DNA from: Lyngbya aestuarii BL J
Lineage (GTDB): Bacteria > Cyanobacteriota > Cyanobacteriia > Cyanobacteriales > Microcoleaceae
Length of the DNA stretch: 48,589 nucleotides
NCBI RefSeq assembly: GCF_000478195.2
Contig: NZ_AUZM01000047.1
Span: 1 to 48,589, forward strand
Direction of reading: 5' to 3'
This document shows positions 1 through 7,490 of this stretch, piece after piece. Under the pieces are notes generated by a model. That model had not been told where the DNA came from. It saw only the letters and a program-made list of their open reading frames with translations, and did no database searches. Each line of letters begins with the position of its first letter. The first letter of the stretch is position 1. The translations under genes and the position numbers were made by a program.

Positions 1-1311
1 CTCGAAGCCGAACTTTCTCGCCGCAGTGCAGATTTTAGAACGATTTCAGAACCCGTTACTGTGGAAGCGGTACAACAGTTGATTCCTGAAGATGCGGCGT
101 TAGTTGAATTTATTTTATACAAACCGTTTGATGCGAAAGCTAGTACAAATAGATGGGAAAAACCTCATTATGCAGCTTATATCCTCAAATCTTCTGGCGA
201 ACCGCAATGGGTTGATTTAGGAGAAGTTGAACCCATTCACAAAGCGGCTTTCTTTCGCTTCAATTTAGCCCTGAAAGACAAAAAAGATGCTTTTATCGGA
301 AATACAGATGACATTAAACAAACTGGACGCCAACTTGATGAACTTCTCATGCAACCCATTCGGGAAAAGTTGGGGAATATTAATCATATTATCATCTCAC
401 CAGATGCTCAGTTAAATTTGATTCCCTTTGCGGCGTTGGTTGATGAAAATAATCGCTATTTGTTAGAAACTTATCAAATTACTTATCTCACAACCGGACG
501 GGATTTAATTCGTTTACAACTCGAATATTCTCACAAACAAGCGCCTGTTATTGTTGCTAACCCGGACTATGATCAACCTGGTGAACCGACAACGGTTGCT
601 GTTGCAAATACTCGCGGAATTAATCAACTTTCGAGAGGGGTTGACATGAGTTTTGGGGCGTTACCGGGAACGGCTGAAGAAGCAAGGGTAATTGCACCTT
701 TATTGTCTGATGTGACGTTATTTACCCAATCTCAAGCGACAGAAAATGTGGTAAAACAGTTGCAAGCGCCGAATATTTTACATATTGCAACTCACGGCTT
801 TTTCTTAAAAAATCTTCCCCGAGTTGAACCGGATAATTCTTTCGGTTTAATTTCTGAAAATTCTCAACAAAATACCCCCATTCAAGAAAATCCTTTGCTG
901 CGTTCCGGTTTGGCGTTGGCGGGTTTTAATCCCCGTGAAAGCGGTTTGGATGATGGCGTTTTAACGGCGTTGGAAGTGGCAAATTTAAAGCTACGAGGGA
1001 CTAAATTGGTGGTGTTATCCGCCTGCGAAACGGGGTTGGGAGAAATAGAAAATGGTGAGGGGGTTTATGGGTTGAGGCGGGCGTTTGCGTTAGCGGGGGC
1101 GGAAAGTTTATTGATGAGTTTATGGACAGTTAGTGATGAAGGAACGAAGGAATTGATGATTAAATATTATCAACGGTTGTTGCAAAATCAAGGGCGTTCA
1201 GAGGCGTGGCGTCAAACCCAGTTAGAGATGTTAAATTCTCAACAATATCAACATCCTTATTTTTGGGCGGCGTTTGTTCCCGTTGGAGATTGGACGCCGA
1301 TGGAAAATTGA
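1..1311 (+). CDS. CHAT domain protein (caspase-like), 5' truncated by window edge
   Basis: The reading frame is open from base 1, so the start lies outside the window; an internal GTG at 61 is not a convincing start. What remains is a CHAT domain (caspase HetF-associated with TPRs), a clan CD cysteine peptidase fold. The catalytic pair is visible: His in HIATHGFF (codon 793-795) and Cys in LSACETGLG (codon 1024-1026). The C-terminal GAESLLMSLWTVSD and YFWAAFVPVGD blocks are typical of the family, and the protein ends just after the latter. In cyanobacteria CHAT domains usually sit behind long TPR arrays, so TPRs are probably encoded upstream; that is inference. Substrate unknown. The next gene also encodes TPRs but is a separate gene about 365 bp away. 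Confidence 0.88.
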   Translation, partial: LEAELSRRSADFRTISEPVTVEAVQQLIPEDAALVEFILYKPFDAKASTNRWEKPHYAAYILKSSGEPQWVDLGEVEPIHKAAFFRFNLALKDKKDAFIGNTDDIKQTGRQLDELLMQPIREKLGNINHIIISPDAQLNLIPFAALVDENNRYLLETYQITYLTTGRDLIRLQLEYSHKQAPVIVANPDYDQPGEPTTVAVANTRGINQLSRGVDMSFGALPGTAEEARVIAPLLSDVTLFTQSQATENVVKQLQAPNILHIATHGFFLKNLPRVEPDNSFGLISENSQQNTPIQENPLLRSGLALAGFNPRESGLDDGVLTALEVANLKLRGTKLVVLSACETGLGEIENGEGVYGLRRAFALAGAESLLMSLWTVSDEGTKELMIKYYQRLLQNQGRSEAWRQTQLEMLNSQQYQHPYFWAAFVPVGDWTPMEN

Positions 1312-1676
1312 AATATTATTTAATTTGTCAACTACTTCCCTCTCTTCTTTTAGATGAAATTTAAAAAATAATACTACCTCCCCACCTCCCCATCTCCCTA
1401 ACTCCCCACCTCCCCATCTCCCCATCTTCCGACCTCCCGATCTCCCCATCAATCAACTGTTATCCGGATATCTCGAAAGAAAGGTATTTTTCCTGCGGAT
1501 GTCAATTCGGTGTCATAATTGACTCATCCTGACCGAGAAAATTTGGCTAGGAAATAAAGAGTATGAATGTTCTCTTATTCTTGATTAGCACATGATTGGT
1601 GTGTAAACAAGATACAGGATTTGTTTGAATGGCTTATCAAAACTGATGTGATTTCACTTTATTATTTTAATGTCGC
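1312..1676. other. Intergenic region between CHAT and TPR genes
   Basis: This stretch of about 365 bp carries no credible gene. It holds the C-rich 24-bp tandem repeat described separately (1378-1449). The rest is moderately AT-rich DNA leading to the TPR gene. I see no tRNA and no clear terminator. Confidence 0.6.
1378..1449. repeat. Three tandem 24-bp units built from C-rich 8-mers
   Basis: Three consecutive 24-bp units occupy 1378-1401, 1402-1425 and 1426-1449. Each is made of three variants of the 8-mer CTCCCCAN. The first two units differ only at their last three bases; the third is more diverged. The other strand is G-rich with regularly spaced G runs. A related purine-rich tract lies at 29789-29823. 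C-rich intergenic repeats of this kind are common in filamentous cyanobacteria. A minus-strand open frame across it is low-complexity and not a gene. Confidence 0.85.
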
Positions 1677-3845
1677 ATGACTGCGCTCACAATTGCGTCT
1701 TCTAACGGGTCAGGAGTGAATCAGCAAGTTTTTCTGCGTTTGAAACGAGCATTGCTATTAAATCTACGACGTCAAATTTTAATTGCCGTCTGTGATGATT
1801 TGCAGTTGCGTCAAACGATGATAACTCGCTTACAAGCAGAGTTTTCTAAACGACAAACCCCTAAAAAGGGTTCAACTTCCACTCCAAAAAAGAACAAGGT
1901 TCGTTCATCCTCTTTTACAAACTGGGTAACTTTAACGGTAGATTTAGAGGAACCGAATCTAATCACTCAAATTGAGCAGTGGTTCGCAGAAAATGGTTCT
2001 GAACAGTCTAGCGTGTCGGGTTCTAGTGTTGGTTTTCAGGTTTTAGGCGTTGAACAATTAACACGACAACCTGCTGCGATTCAATGGTCTTTTTTGCATC
2101 ATCTCCGTAGCCTAGAAAGCCATCTTCCTGAGTTAGAGTTTAGCTTATTATTGTGGATTCCTTCGCCTTGGTTGCGTTGTATTGAACAGTCAGCCCCAGA
2201 ATTTTGGCGTTGGCGAACTGGGGTGTTTGAGTTTGCTGGAGAACCGACTCCGGTAACTGCAATGACTCAAGAGACGCAAGATTTAGGCAAAAATTCAGTT
2301 TCTCCACAAATTAAGCTTTTATCTGGGCGTCAGCCCGAAGAAACCGGATTTGTCGATATCGATGAGAGTTCTCAAACTCAAGATCAAGAAGATAGCAAAT
2401 CCTCTGAAAATGTTGCCTCAGCAGATGTTAAATTGCCTTCAGTGGCTCCGCAAAACTCTAAACAGGAGATCACACATCCACCCAAAACAAAGCGACCTAA
2501 AACCGCAAAGAAGCCGCTAGATTTGACTCAAACTCTACACAAAGTCAAGCAAATTCAGCAAACGACAACTTCTGCTAAACAACTCACGCGGGCTTACCGG
2601 ATTTTAATCGCACGGGTTCGTCAACAGATGCAAGTGGGATTAACCTGTATCGAACAGATGCAGCTTGTGATCGAAGTTTATGAAACGGGATGGCAACAGT
2701 TAGAAGATACGACTCATCCGTTTTTAAACACTTCAGAAATTGTTGATTGGCTCAATGATCTCGGAACGCTGTATTGGATGCGTTTCCATCAGGAAAAGTT
2801 AACCTCTGCGATCGCCGAAGCACTCTCCCATCTAGAACAGAGTATCATTTTCTATCAAAAAGCGTTAATGTACGCCAATCCGGAGAAACAAGCATCAACC
2901 ATTGCTAGACTGCAAAAAAATTTAGGTGCTGCTTACGCTGATTTAGCTAGAATTCGAGAGCCAGTTGAGAATTTACAACAGTCTGTTAATGCTTATTGTG
3001 AGGCTATTTATTATTTTCAAGTTGTCATTTCCAAAGAGTCTGAGTTAGAGTGGCAAAATCAGACAATAGCTCAACAGAGAGCTTTGAGTTATGCTGCTAC
3101 TCAGAATAATTTGGGTACAGTCTACTGGAATTTGGCTCAACATACTCAGCCAAGTCAACATCTAAAAGCGGCAATTTCCGCTTATACTCAAGCAGGGCGT
3201 TATTACTCTCCCAACAAGTATCCGCGAGAGTTGGCGATGATTCAGGCTAATATCGGTACAGCCTACTGGAATTTAGCCCAGCACGAACCCGAAGATCAGT
3301 GGTTGCATGATGCGATTGAAGCCTATGAAAGTTCGTTGAACTATCGCACCCCAAATACTGATGTGGCTGCTTGTGCTGCAACTCGCAATAACCTGGGAAT
3401 TGCATATTGGCATTTAGCTTCTCGACATCAAGACTCAGAAGTTCGTGCTAGATTTCTACAAAAGGCGATTACATCTTATGAAGTGGCGTTAACTTTGGTA
3501 GAACAGTTGAGTCCCACTCAGCTTAATTTCGACCCCTTAGCCACTCACAATAACTTGGGACTTGCTCACTATCAACTCGGGAAAGATCAGTATCTGGCTT
3601 TGGGTCAAACCGAGCGAGTCACTCATCTAGAAACAGCTTTACGGCATCATTTGCAAGCCGGGTGTCAGCAACCTCTGCCAGTCGCCTCTGCCAAAGCCGT
3701 CAAGCCCGGACGTGAGAAAATTGCTCTAGGTCATGTCATCCGAACCATTCGGGCGATTTACAATGAATCCGGTTTACCGGGACAAAATCGAGCGCTTTCT
3801 CAGGTTCCCGCGAGTTTACTCTCAGAAATATTACGCTCTCTGTAA
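1677..3845 (+). CDS. TPR protein with unknown N-terminal domain
   Basis: 722 residues starting at ATG. Residues about 1-210 form a globular region of unknown function; a stretch starting RRQILIAVCDD resembles the first strand of a P-loop NTPase but has no Walker A glycines, so it may be a degenerate NTPase-like domain (inference). Residues about 210-290 are a polar, Lys/Pro-rich linker. From about residue 300 to 650 there are helical repeats, at least four of which are clear TPRs with the core NNLGxxYWxLA (for example near 3100, 3250, 3390 and 3550). Such proteins are scaffolds for protein-protein contacts. The response regulator gene starts about 110 bp downstream on the same strand, so cotranscription is possible. 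No enzymatic motif is visible. Confidence 0.8.
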   Translation: MTALTIASSNGSGVNQQVFLRLKRALLLNLRRQILIAVCDDLQLRQTMITRLQAEFSKRQTPKKGSTSTPKKNKVRSSSFTNWVTLTVDLEEPNLITQIEQWFAENGSEQSSVSGSSVGFQVLGVEQLTRQPAAIQWSFLHHLRSLESHLPELEFSLLLWIPSPWLRCIEQSAPEFWRWRTGVFEFAGEPTPVTAMTQETQDLGKNSVSPQIKLLSGRQPEETGFVDIDESSQTQDQEDSKSSENVASADVKLPSVAPQNSKQEITHPPKTKRPKTAKKPLDLTQTLHKVKQIQQTTTSAKQLTRAYRILIARVRQQMQVGLTCIEQMQLVIEVYETGWQQLEDTTHPFLNTSEIVDWLNDLGTLYWMRFHQEKLTSAIAEALSHLEQSIIFYQKALMYANPEKQASTIARLQKNLGAAYADLARIREPVENLQQSVNAYCEAIYYFQVVISKESELEWQNQTIAQQRALSYAATQNNLGTVYWNLAQHTQPSQHLKAAISAYTQAGRYYSPNKYPRELAMIQANIGTAYWNLAQHEPEDQWLHDAIEAYESSLNYRTPNTDVAACAATRNNLGIAYWHLASRHQDSEVRARFLQKAITSYEVALTLVEQLSPTQLNFDPLATHNNLGLAHYQLGKDQYLALGQTERVTHLETALRHHLQAGCQQPLPVASAKAVKPGREKIALGHVIRTIRAIYNESGLPGQNRALSQVPASLLSEILRSL

Positions 3846-3952
3846 CACAATGCAACTAAATCGATAAATCTCTAGGTGTAAACCCGAGTTTTACATTAAC
3901 ATTGAGATGATTGATTTACTCTTGCTCTATCTTCAGCTCAACCGAAGTGGTT

Positions 3953-4654
3953 ATGGCTTCTGCAAAGATTCTTGTGGTTGATGACGACCCAGCAATCCGA
4001 AATTTAATTGCTCGCTATCTAAGTCAACAAGACTACGAAGTTGAATCGGCAAAAGATGGTGAGACGGCGCTGGAATGTTTTGATCAATTTAGTCCGGATT
4101 TGGTGGTATTGGATGTTAATCTTCCTGATACAACAGGTTTTATTCTGTGTCAGGAAATGCAAAGTCGTACCAGTGTGTTTATTTTATTGCTAACCAGCTT
4201 GACGGGTGAAGCCGATAAGATTAAAGGCTTTGATAAGGGCGCTGATGATTATATTACTAAGCCTTTTGGTTTAGCCGAACTCGGTGCGCGTGTACGGGCG
4301 ATTTTGAAGCGTCAACGTAGTGTCGCCGACAGCGAACCTCGTAGTTTAGTTTATGGCGATTTGCTAATTGATCCGTCTCGTCGTGAAGTCTACATTGAAG
4401 ATAAGTTAATCCCGTTAAGTGCCTTAGAGTTTGATTTGCTGTATTGTTTGGCCAGTAAACCGGGTCGAGCGTGGCGACGGTCTGAACTCTTACAAGAGGT
4501 TTGGGACTATGATTACGAAGGAGAACAGCGAGTCGTTGATGTTCATATCGGCCAGATTCGCAAAAAGGTGGAACCCGATGTGAATAAACCTGTACTCATC
4601 AAAACCATTCGCGGCGTGGGTTATATGTTTGATCGGCGAGACAAAGAAAGATAG
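3953..4654 (+). CDS. OmpR/PhoB-family response regulator
   Basis: 233 residues from the ATG at 3953; the frame extends upstream to a TTG at 3911, but the protein alignable to the family begins at MASAKILVVDDD. Receiver domain at residues 1-120 with acidic pocket D10-D12, phosphoacceptor D54 (in LVVLDVNLP), T81 and K103. The C-terminal winged-helix DNA-binding domain (about 135-230) ends with the typical VRTIRGVGY-like block (here IKTIRGVGYMF). It is a DNA-binding regulator controlled by phosphorylation; no cognate kinase gene is in the window. I cannot assign it to RpaA, RpaB, NblR or another named cyanobacterial regulator. An inverted repeat after the stop may end transcription. Confidence 0.92.
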   Translation: MASAKILVVDDDPAIRNLIARYLSQQDYEVESAKDGETALECFDQFSPDLVVLDVNLPDTTGFILCQEMQSRTSVFILLLTSLTGEADKIKGFDKGADDYITKPFGLAELGARVRAILKRQRSVADSEPRSLVYGDLLIDPSRREVYIEDKLIPLSALEFDLLYCLASKPGRAWRRSELLQEVWDYDYEGEQRVVDVHIGQIRKKVEPDVNKPVLIKTIRGVGYMFDRRDKER

Positions 4655-4689
4655 GTATTGAGGGGATTTCACCCTCTCTCAACCCTATC
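4651..4689. terminator. Candidate bidirectional terminator between response regulator and hemY
   Basis: An imperfect inverted repeat lies between two convergent genes. The core arms are TTGAGGG (4658-4664) and CCCTC plus CTCAA (4672 onward), flanked by ATAGG (4651) and CCTAT (4684 onward). It overlaps the stop codon of the response regulator. There is no strong T run, so confidence is moderate. Confidence 0.45.
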
Positions 4690-4690
4690 T

Positions 4691-6130
4691 CTATTGATCC
4701 AAAAAACTGAGAATTTCGTTAGCTTGTCCTATAGAACGACGCACACAATCTCCTAACGCTACACCGTCGATATAGTTGCTACACAGATATAACCCTGGCA
4801 TTGCCTCTAGACCTTCATTAACCTGTTGTAACCGTTGTTGGTGTCCGAGATTGTATTGAGGGATAGCACGTTTCCACAGATGCACGGCTAGCACTTTGGG
4901 AGAGATATCTTCTTTGAGTAAAATGCGACGCAAATCTTGATGAACCGCCTCAACAATTTGATCATCTTCTAACTCTCCAATTTCTGGATCAGTCGCTCCG
5001 CCAATATAACTGGTGAGAACTTGCCAGCCTTGGGGGGCGCGACCGGGAAATAAACTTGAGGTCCAAATCGTGCCTAACGTCCGAATTCCTTGTCCTCGGG
5101 GAACTAAATTCCCAAATCCGGTTAATTTCTGCTTGAAAGCTGAAACGGGATAGGCTAAAACGACGCAAGCCACCGGAGGATAAGGAATTTCGGTTAACGT
5201 TTGACTGACTTGGAGTTGCAACGGTTTCAGAATTTCTGCTGTGACATAAGCCGGAGTTGTCAACACTACCGTTCGAGTTTCGACCTGTTGAACGCCATCT
5301 GGGGTCGAAAATTCAGCCCGATAAGTTTGGTTTTCAGTCCGTTCAAGACGAGTGAGTTGCCAGTTTAATTTGAGTTGATCGCCTAACTGCTGCGCGATCG
5401 CATTGGGTAAGGCTCCAATTCCCTGACGAAAAGACCCCAACTCTCCCCGTTTAGTTTGGGGAATAGACGGATCGGCAGGCGATCGCGAAGATTTGTTCTG
5501 ACCACGTGATAAAACCGCTCCGGCAACTAACCCACCGCCACTGTAAGCCATACGTGCGACTCGGGCAAAAGCCGAGCTAATTTCGAGTTGCTGTGGATCG
5601 CCTGCATAGACCCCGGAAACAAAGGGTTCAACCAGTCGTTTGAGAACTTCTGAACCCAAATGACGCTCAAAAAACTGCGAGATCGTTTCTTCCCCATTTT
5701 GTTGACTTAACGCTTGTCCCATCGCCGGCCGTACAAATCCTAATGCCCCCGTTAATGCTCGGAGTTTACCTCCAGGACTTAAGAGTTTTGTACTCAACAA
5801 AGCCGGAGGACTCATCGGCACTGGCATAAGTTGACTATTCCAGTAAACATACCGAGGTAACTTGCGATCGGCAAAGACGAACTCAGACTTGAGGCCAACT
5901 TCTACGGCTAACTTCAGTAACTCAGGGGTCGGAGAGAAACTATTGGGGCCTTCTTCCCAGAGAAACTCTCCTTGAGATACTGTGGTTATGTTTCCTCCTA
6001 CCCGTCCTTGATGCTCGCTCACCAGAATGTTGAGAGACAATTGAGGGTTTGGGTTCCGAAGGAGAGAATGAGCTAAACTCAGGCCGCTAATGCCAGCACC
6101 GACGATCAAACTATCGAGTACGTGAGTCAT
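4691..6130 (-). CDS. hemY: Oxygen-dependent protoporphyrinogen oxidase (HemY type)
   Basis: 479 residues, the usual length for the FAD-dependent enzyme that oxidises protoporphyrinogen IX to protoporphyrin IX, the last common step before heme and chlorophyll branch. The N-terminal FAD dinucleotide motif GAGISG is at residues 11-16, followed by the RVGGNI block at about 43-48 and the EEGPNSFSP substrate/FAD segment. The C-terminal YLCSNYIDGVALGDCV is the second FAD-contact block of this family. Cyanobacterial entries often call it hemG, but it is not related to the flavodoxin-like HemG of E. coli; many other cyanobacteria use HemJ instead. It converges with the response regulator gene. A DUF2811 gene lies 94 bp upstream on the same strand. 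Confidence 0.92.
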   Translation of the reverse strand: MTHVLDSLIVGAGISGLSLAHSLLRNPNPQLSLNILVSEHQGRVGGNITTVSQGEFLWEEGPNSFSPTPELLKLAVEVGLKSEFVFADRKLPRYVYWNSQLMPVPMSPPALLSTKLLSPGGKLRALTGALGFVRPAMGQALSQQNGEETISQFFERHLGSEVLKRLVEPFVSGVYAGDPQQLEISSAFARVARMAYSGGGLVAGAVLSRGQNKSSRSPADPSIPQTKRGELGSFRQGIGALPNAIAQQLGDQLKLNWQLTRLERTENQTYRAEFSTPDGVQQVETRTVVLTTPAYVTAEILKPLQLQVSQTLTEIPYPPVACVVLAYPVSAFKQKLTGFGNLVPRGQGIRTLGTIWTSSLFPGRAPQGWQVLTSYIGGATDPEIGELEDDQIVEAVHQDLRRILLKEDISPKVLAVHLWKRAIPQYNLGHQQRLQQVNEGLEAMPGLYLCSNYIDGVALGDCVRRSIGQANEILSFLDQ

Positions 6131-6224
6131 AAAACATTGAAATTTGCAATCAGGGCATGGGGCGTAAGGATAGATGTATATTACATCTCGCCAATCACCA
6201 TTGTCTTACAGGGGGGGATCTCCC

Positions 6225-6443
6225 TCAAGATTGAAATAAAGTTTCTAGGTAGATACGGGCGGCTTGACGATGGTTTTGGGAGGCTTCTGGGGTTTGATCA
6301 CTACCATTTTGTAACAAAAATAGTGACAAAGCCGCAGCAAACACCCGATCTTGATCCCAGTCAGGATGACTATCGAGATAGCCCTGGAGGGATTCGTGCA
6401 AGATTTCAGGAATTTCCGCCAGGATACTTACACTGGTGTTCAT
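6225..6443 (-). CDS. DUF2811 family small protein
   Basis: 72 residues from an ATG at 6443. The sequence begins MNTSVSILAEIPEILHESL and contains HPDWDQDRVFAAALSLFLLQN, which I recognise as the cyanobacterial DUF2811 signature. The opposite strand also has an open frame (6122-6457), but that translation has no recognisable features. The predicted protein is soluble and mostly helical, resembling a small ribbon-helix-helix-sized protein, but its function is unknown. It is followed 94 bp later by hemY on the same strand, so the two may share a promoter in the region around 6450-6560. Confidence 0.8.
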   Translation of the reverse strand: MNTSVSILAEIPEILHESLQGYLDSHPDWDQDRVFAAALSLFLLQNGSDQTPEASQNHRQAARIYLETLFQS

Positions 6444-6750
6444 ATCGCTACTCTTAAGGTGATATACACAATACCTATTTTTTGAGATTTTGGGGTGGGA
6501 CTGCCCTACAGCCTTTCCTCTAAAATCTAGAAATCGGTAGTCGATATTGTGTGCTAGGAGGGGGTAGGGTTGTCAATGTTGAGAACTGTTACAACCTCGG
6601 GACTTCTCCCATATTGGTTACGGAATAATCAGGCTTTTAGTCTAGTTTGTGTTACAAAACTTTAAATCAAAACCAAAATCTGAGTGGCTTTGTGTCGGCG
6701 ATCGCAAAATCCCCAATCGGGCAGTCAGATCCCTTAATATCGTGATTGCT

Positions 6751-6824
6751 TGTGGAAAAGTGTATCTCATCTGTGGAAAACACCGTCTCAGTTTGTGGAA
6801 CATCTGTGGAATCTATGGGGAAAA
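6751..6824 (+). other. Phased cluster of DnaA-box-like 9-mers (candidate origin or DnaA-regulated site)
   Basis: Four same-direction 9-mers match or nearly match TGTGGAAAA, the reverse complement of the cyanobacterial DnaA box TTTTCCACA: exact at 6751 and 6772, TGTGGAACA at 6794 and TGTGGAATC at 6805. A fifth weaker copy, TGGGGAAAA, starts at 6816. The start-to-start spacings are 21, 22, 11 and 11 bp, close to whole helical turns. AT-rich DNA lies on both sides. This layout is what DnaA-loaded origins look like, but dnaN and dnaA are not in the window, so a regulatory role or a chance cluster cannot be excluded. Confidence 0.55.
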
Positions 6825-7014
6825 TTCTACTAAAAGATAAGAATTTTGAAGTTTCACCTCGACAAAAATTAATTTGAACTTTGGGGAACTTTTGAGAAAG
6901 CGATTCAGTCGCACAGAGCAGTACGGGAAACAAAGATTTCGGGATTCACGCATTCTAGGTGATCGACCAGGGGTAACTGATGACAAACAAGCGTTGATCT
7001 CAACCCCATCAAGG

Positions 7015-7028
7015 CCCCTAAGTAGGGG
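7015..7028. repeat. Small GC hairpin
   Basis: Arms CCCCT (7015-7019) and AGGGG (7024-7028) enclose the tetraloop AAGT. No T run follows. It could be a transposon left-end hairpin belonging to the tnpB-like relic downstream, or an isolated structure; the sequence does not decide. Confidence 0.35.
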
Positions 7029-7216
7029 AGAGTTGCTCAGAAGTTTTTCAGAAGGTTTAGCGTGAAAAAAAGGATGAAATATTCCTCAGATTTTCTAGGA
7101 ATGTTACAAACTACACACTTTACTCCCGACTAATCGATCCAAAACCCTAAATTTTTAGGTGAGATCTTGTGAAACCGAGCAACTCCATTTAAGCTGAAAA
7201 TCAGATCTCGTCACGA

Positions 7217-7449
7217 TGGGTAAAACCGAAGGCGAGTCTGTCTGTAAAATCAGAAATCAAATGATCTGCCTTGAGAGCCTGGGTAGTTGCCGGGTCAAGT
7301 CTTCGGGCTTGTAGCAGGGAGTAGCCAGGAAACTGAGCCAAACCTGTGGACGCTAAGTCAAGTCAATAGGAACATTGTTGCTAGAGGCCTTAGCGGTTGA
7401 AACCGGAAGCCGATCACCCAATCTTTGATTGGGTCTAGGCAGTTCATGG
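7217..7449 (+). mobile_element. Relic of an IS200/IS605- or IS607-type tnpB 3' end with guide-RNA-like scaffold
   Basis: Frame 7220-7264 reads VKPKASLSVKSEIK-stop, which resembles the C-terminus of cyanobacterial TnpB as I remember it; upstream the frame is closed by stops. After it come ordered stems. CCTGG (7278-7282) pairs with CCAGG (7325-7329), enclosing CAAGTC-UUCG-GGCTTG (7296-7311). CGCTAAG (7351-7357) pairs with CTTAGCG (7389-7395). Then follows GCGGTTGAAACCGGAAGCC and a near-terminal hairpin, ACCCAATC/GATTGGGT with a TTT loop (7416-7434), ending near CAGTTCAT. This order (GGTTGAA..GGAAGCC, hairpin, GTTCA) matches the right ends of tnpB elements, where the omega guide RNA is made. 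No intact tnpB is present. A cis-regulatory leader for the gene 40 bp downstream is the main alternative. Confidence 0.55.
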
Positions 7450-7490
7450 TTTAACGCAAATAACAATCAATTCCAACGAATCGGTTGACA

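Larger units (their letters stand above)
6444..7490. other. 1-kb gene-free region between DUF2811 and DUF1400 genes
   Basis: No convincing gene lies here. The several short open frames overlap each other on both strands and have no recognisable products. The region does hold three things listed separately: a cluster of DnaA-box-like 9-mers (6751-6824), a small GC hairpin (7015-7028), and a structured tnpB-3'-end-like segment (7217-7449). AT-rich DNA flanks the DnaA-box cluster on both sides (about 6640-6672 and 6820-6876). Confidence 0.7.

Noticed and set aside
1231-1452. Minus-strand open frame (73 residues) over the C-rich repeat
   Set aside because: Translation is low-complexity GRWGGGE-like repeat caused by the DNA repeat, and it overlaps the CHAT gene end.
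6122-6457. Plus-strand open frame opposite DUF2811
   Set aside because: No recognisable product; the minus-strand frame has a clear cyanobacterial family signature.
6649-7065. Several short open frames across the DnaA-box region on both strands
   Set aside because: They overlap each other, lack ribosome sites and show no domain or plausible composition.
7141-7264. Full tnpB gene in the 7 kb region
   Set aside because: Only the last 14 codons resemble TnpB; upstream frames are closed by stops, so no intact nuclease gene is claimed.
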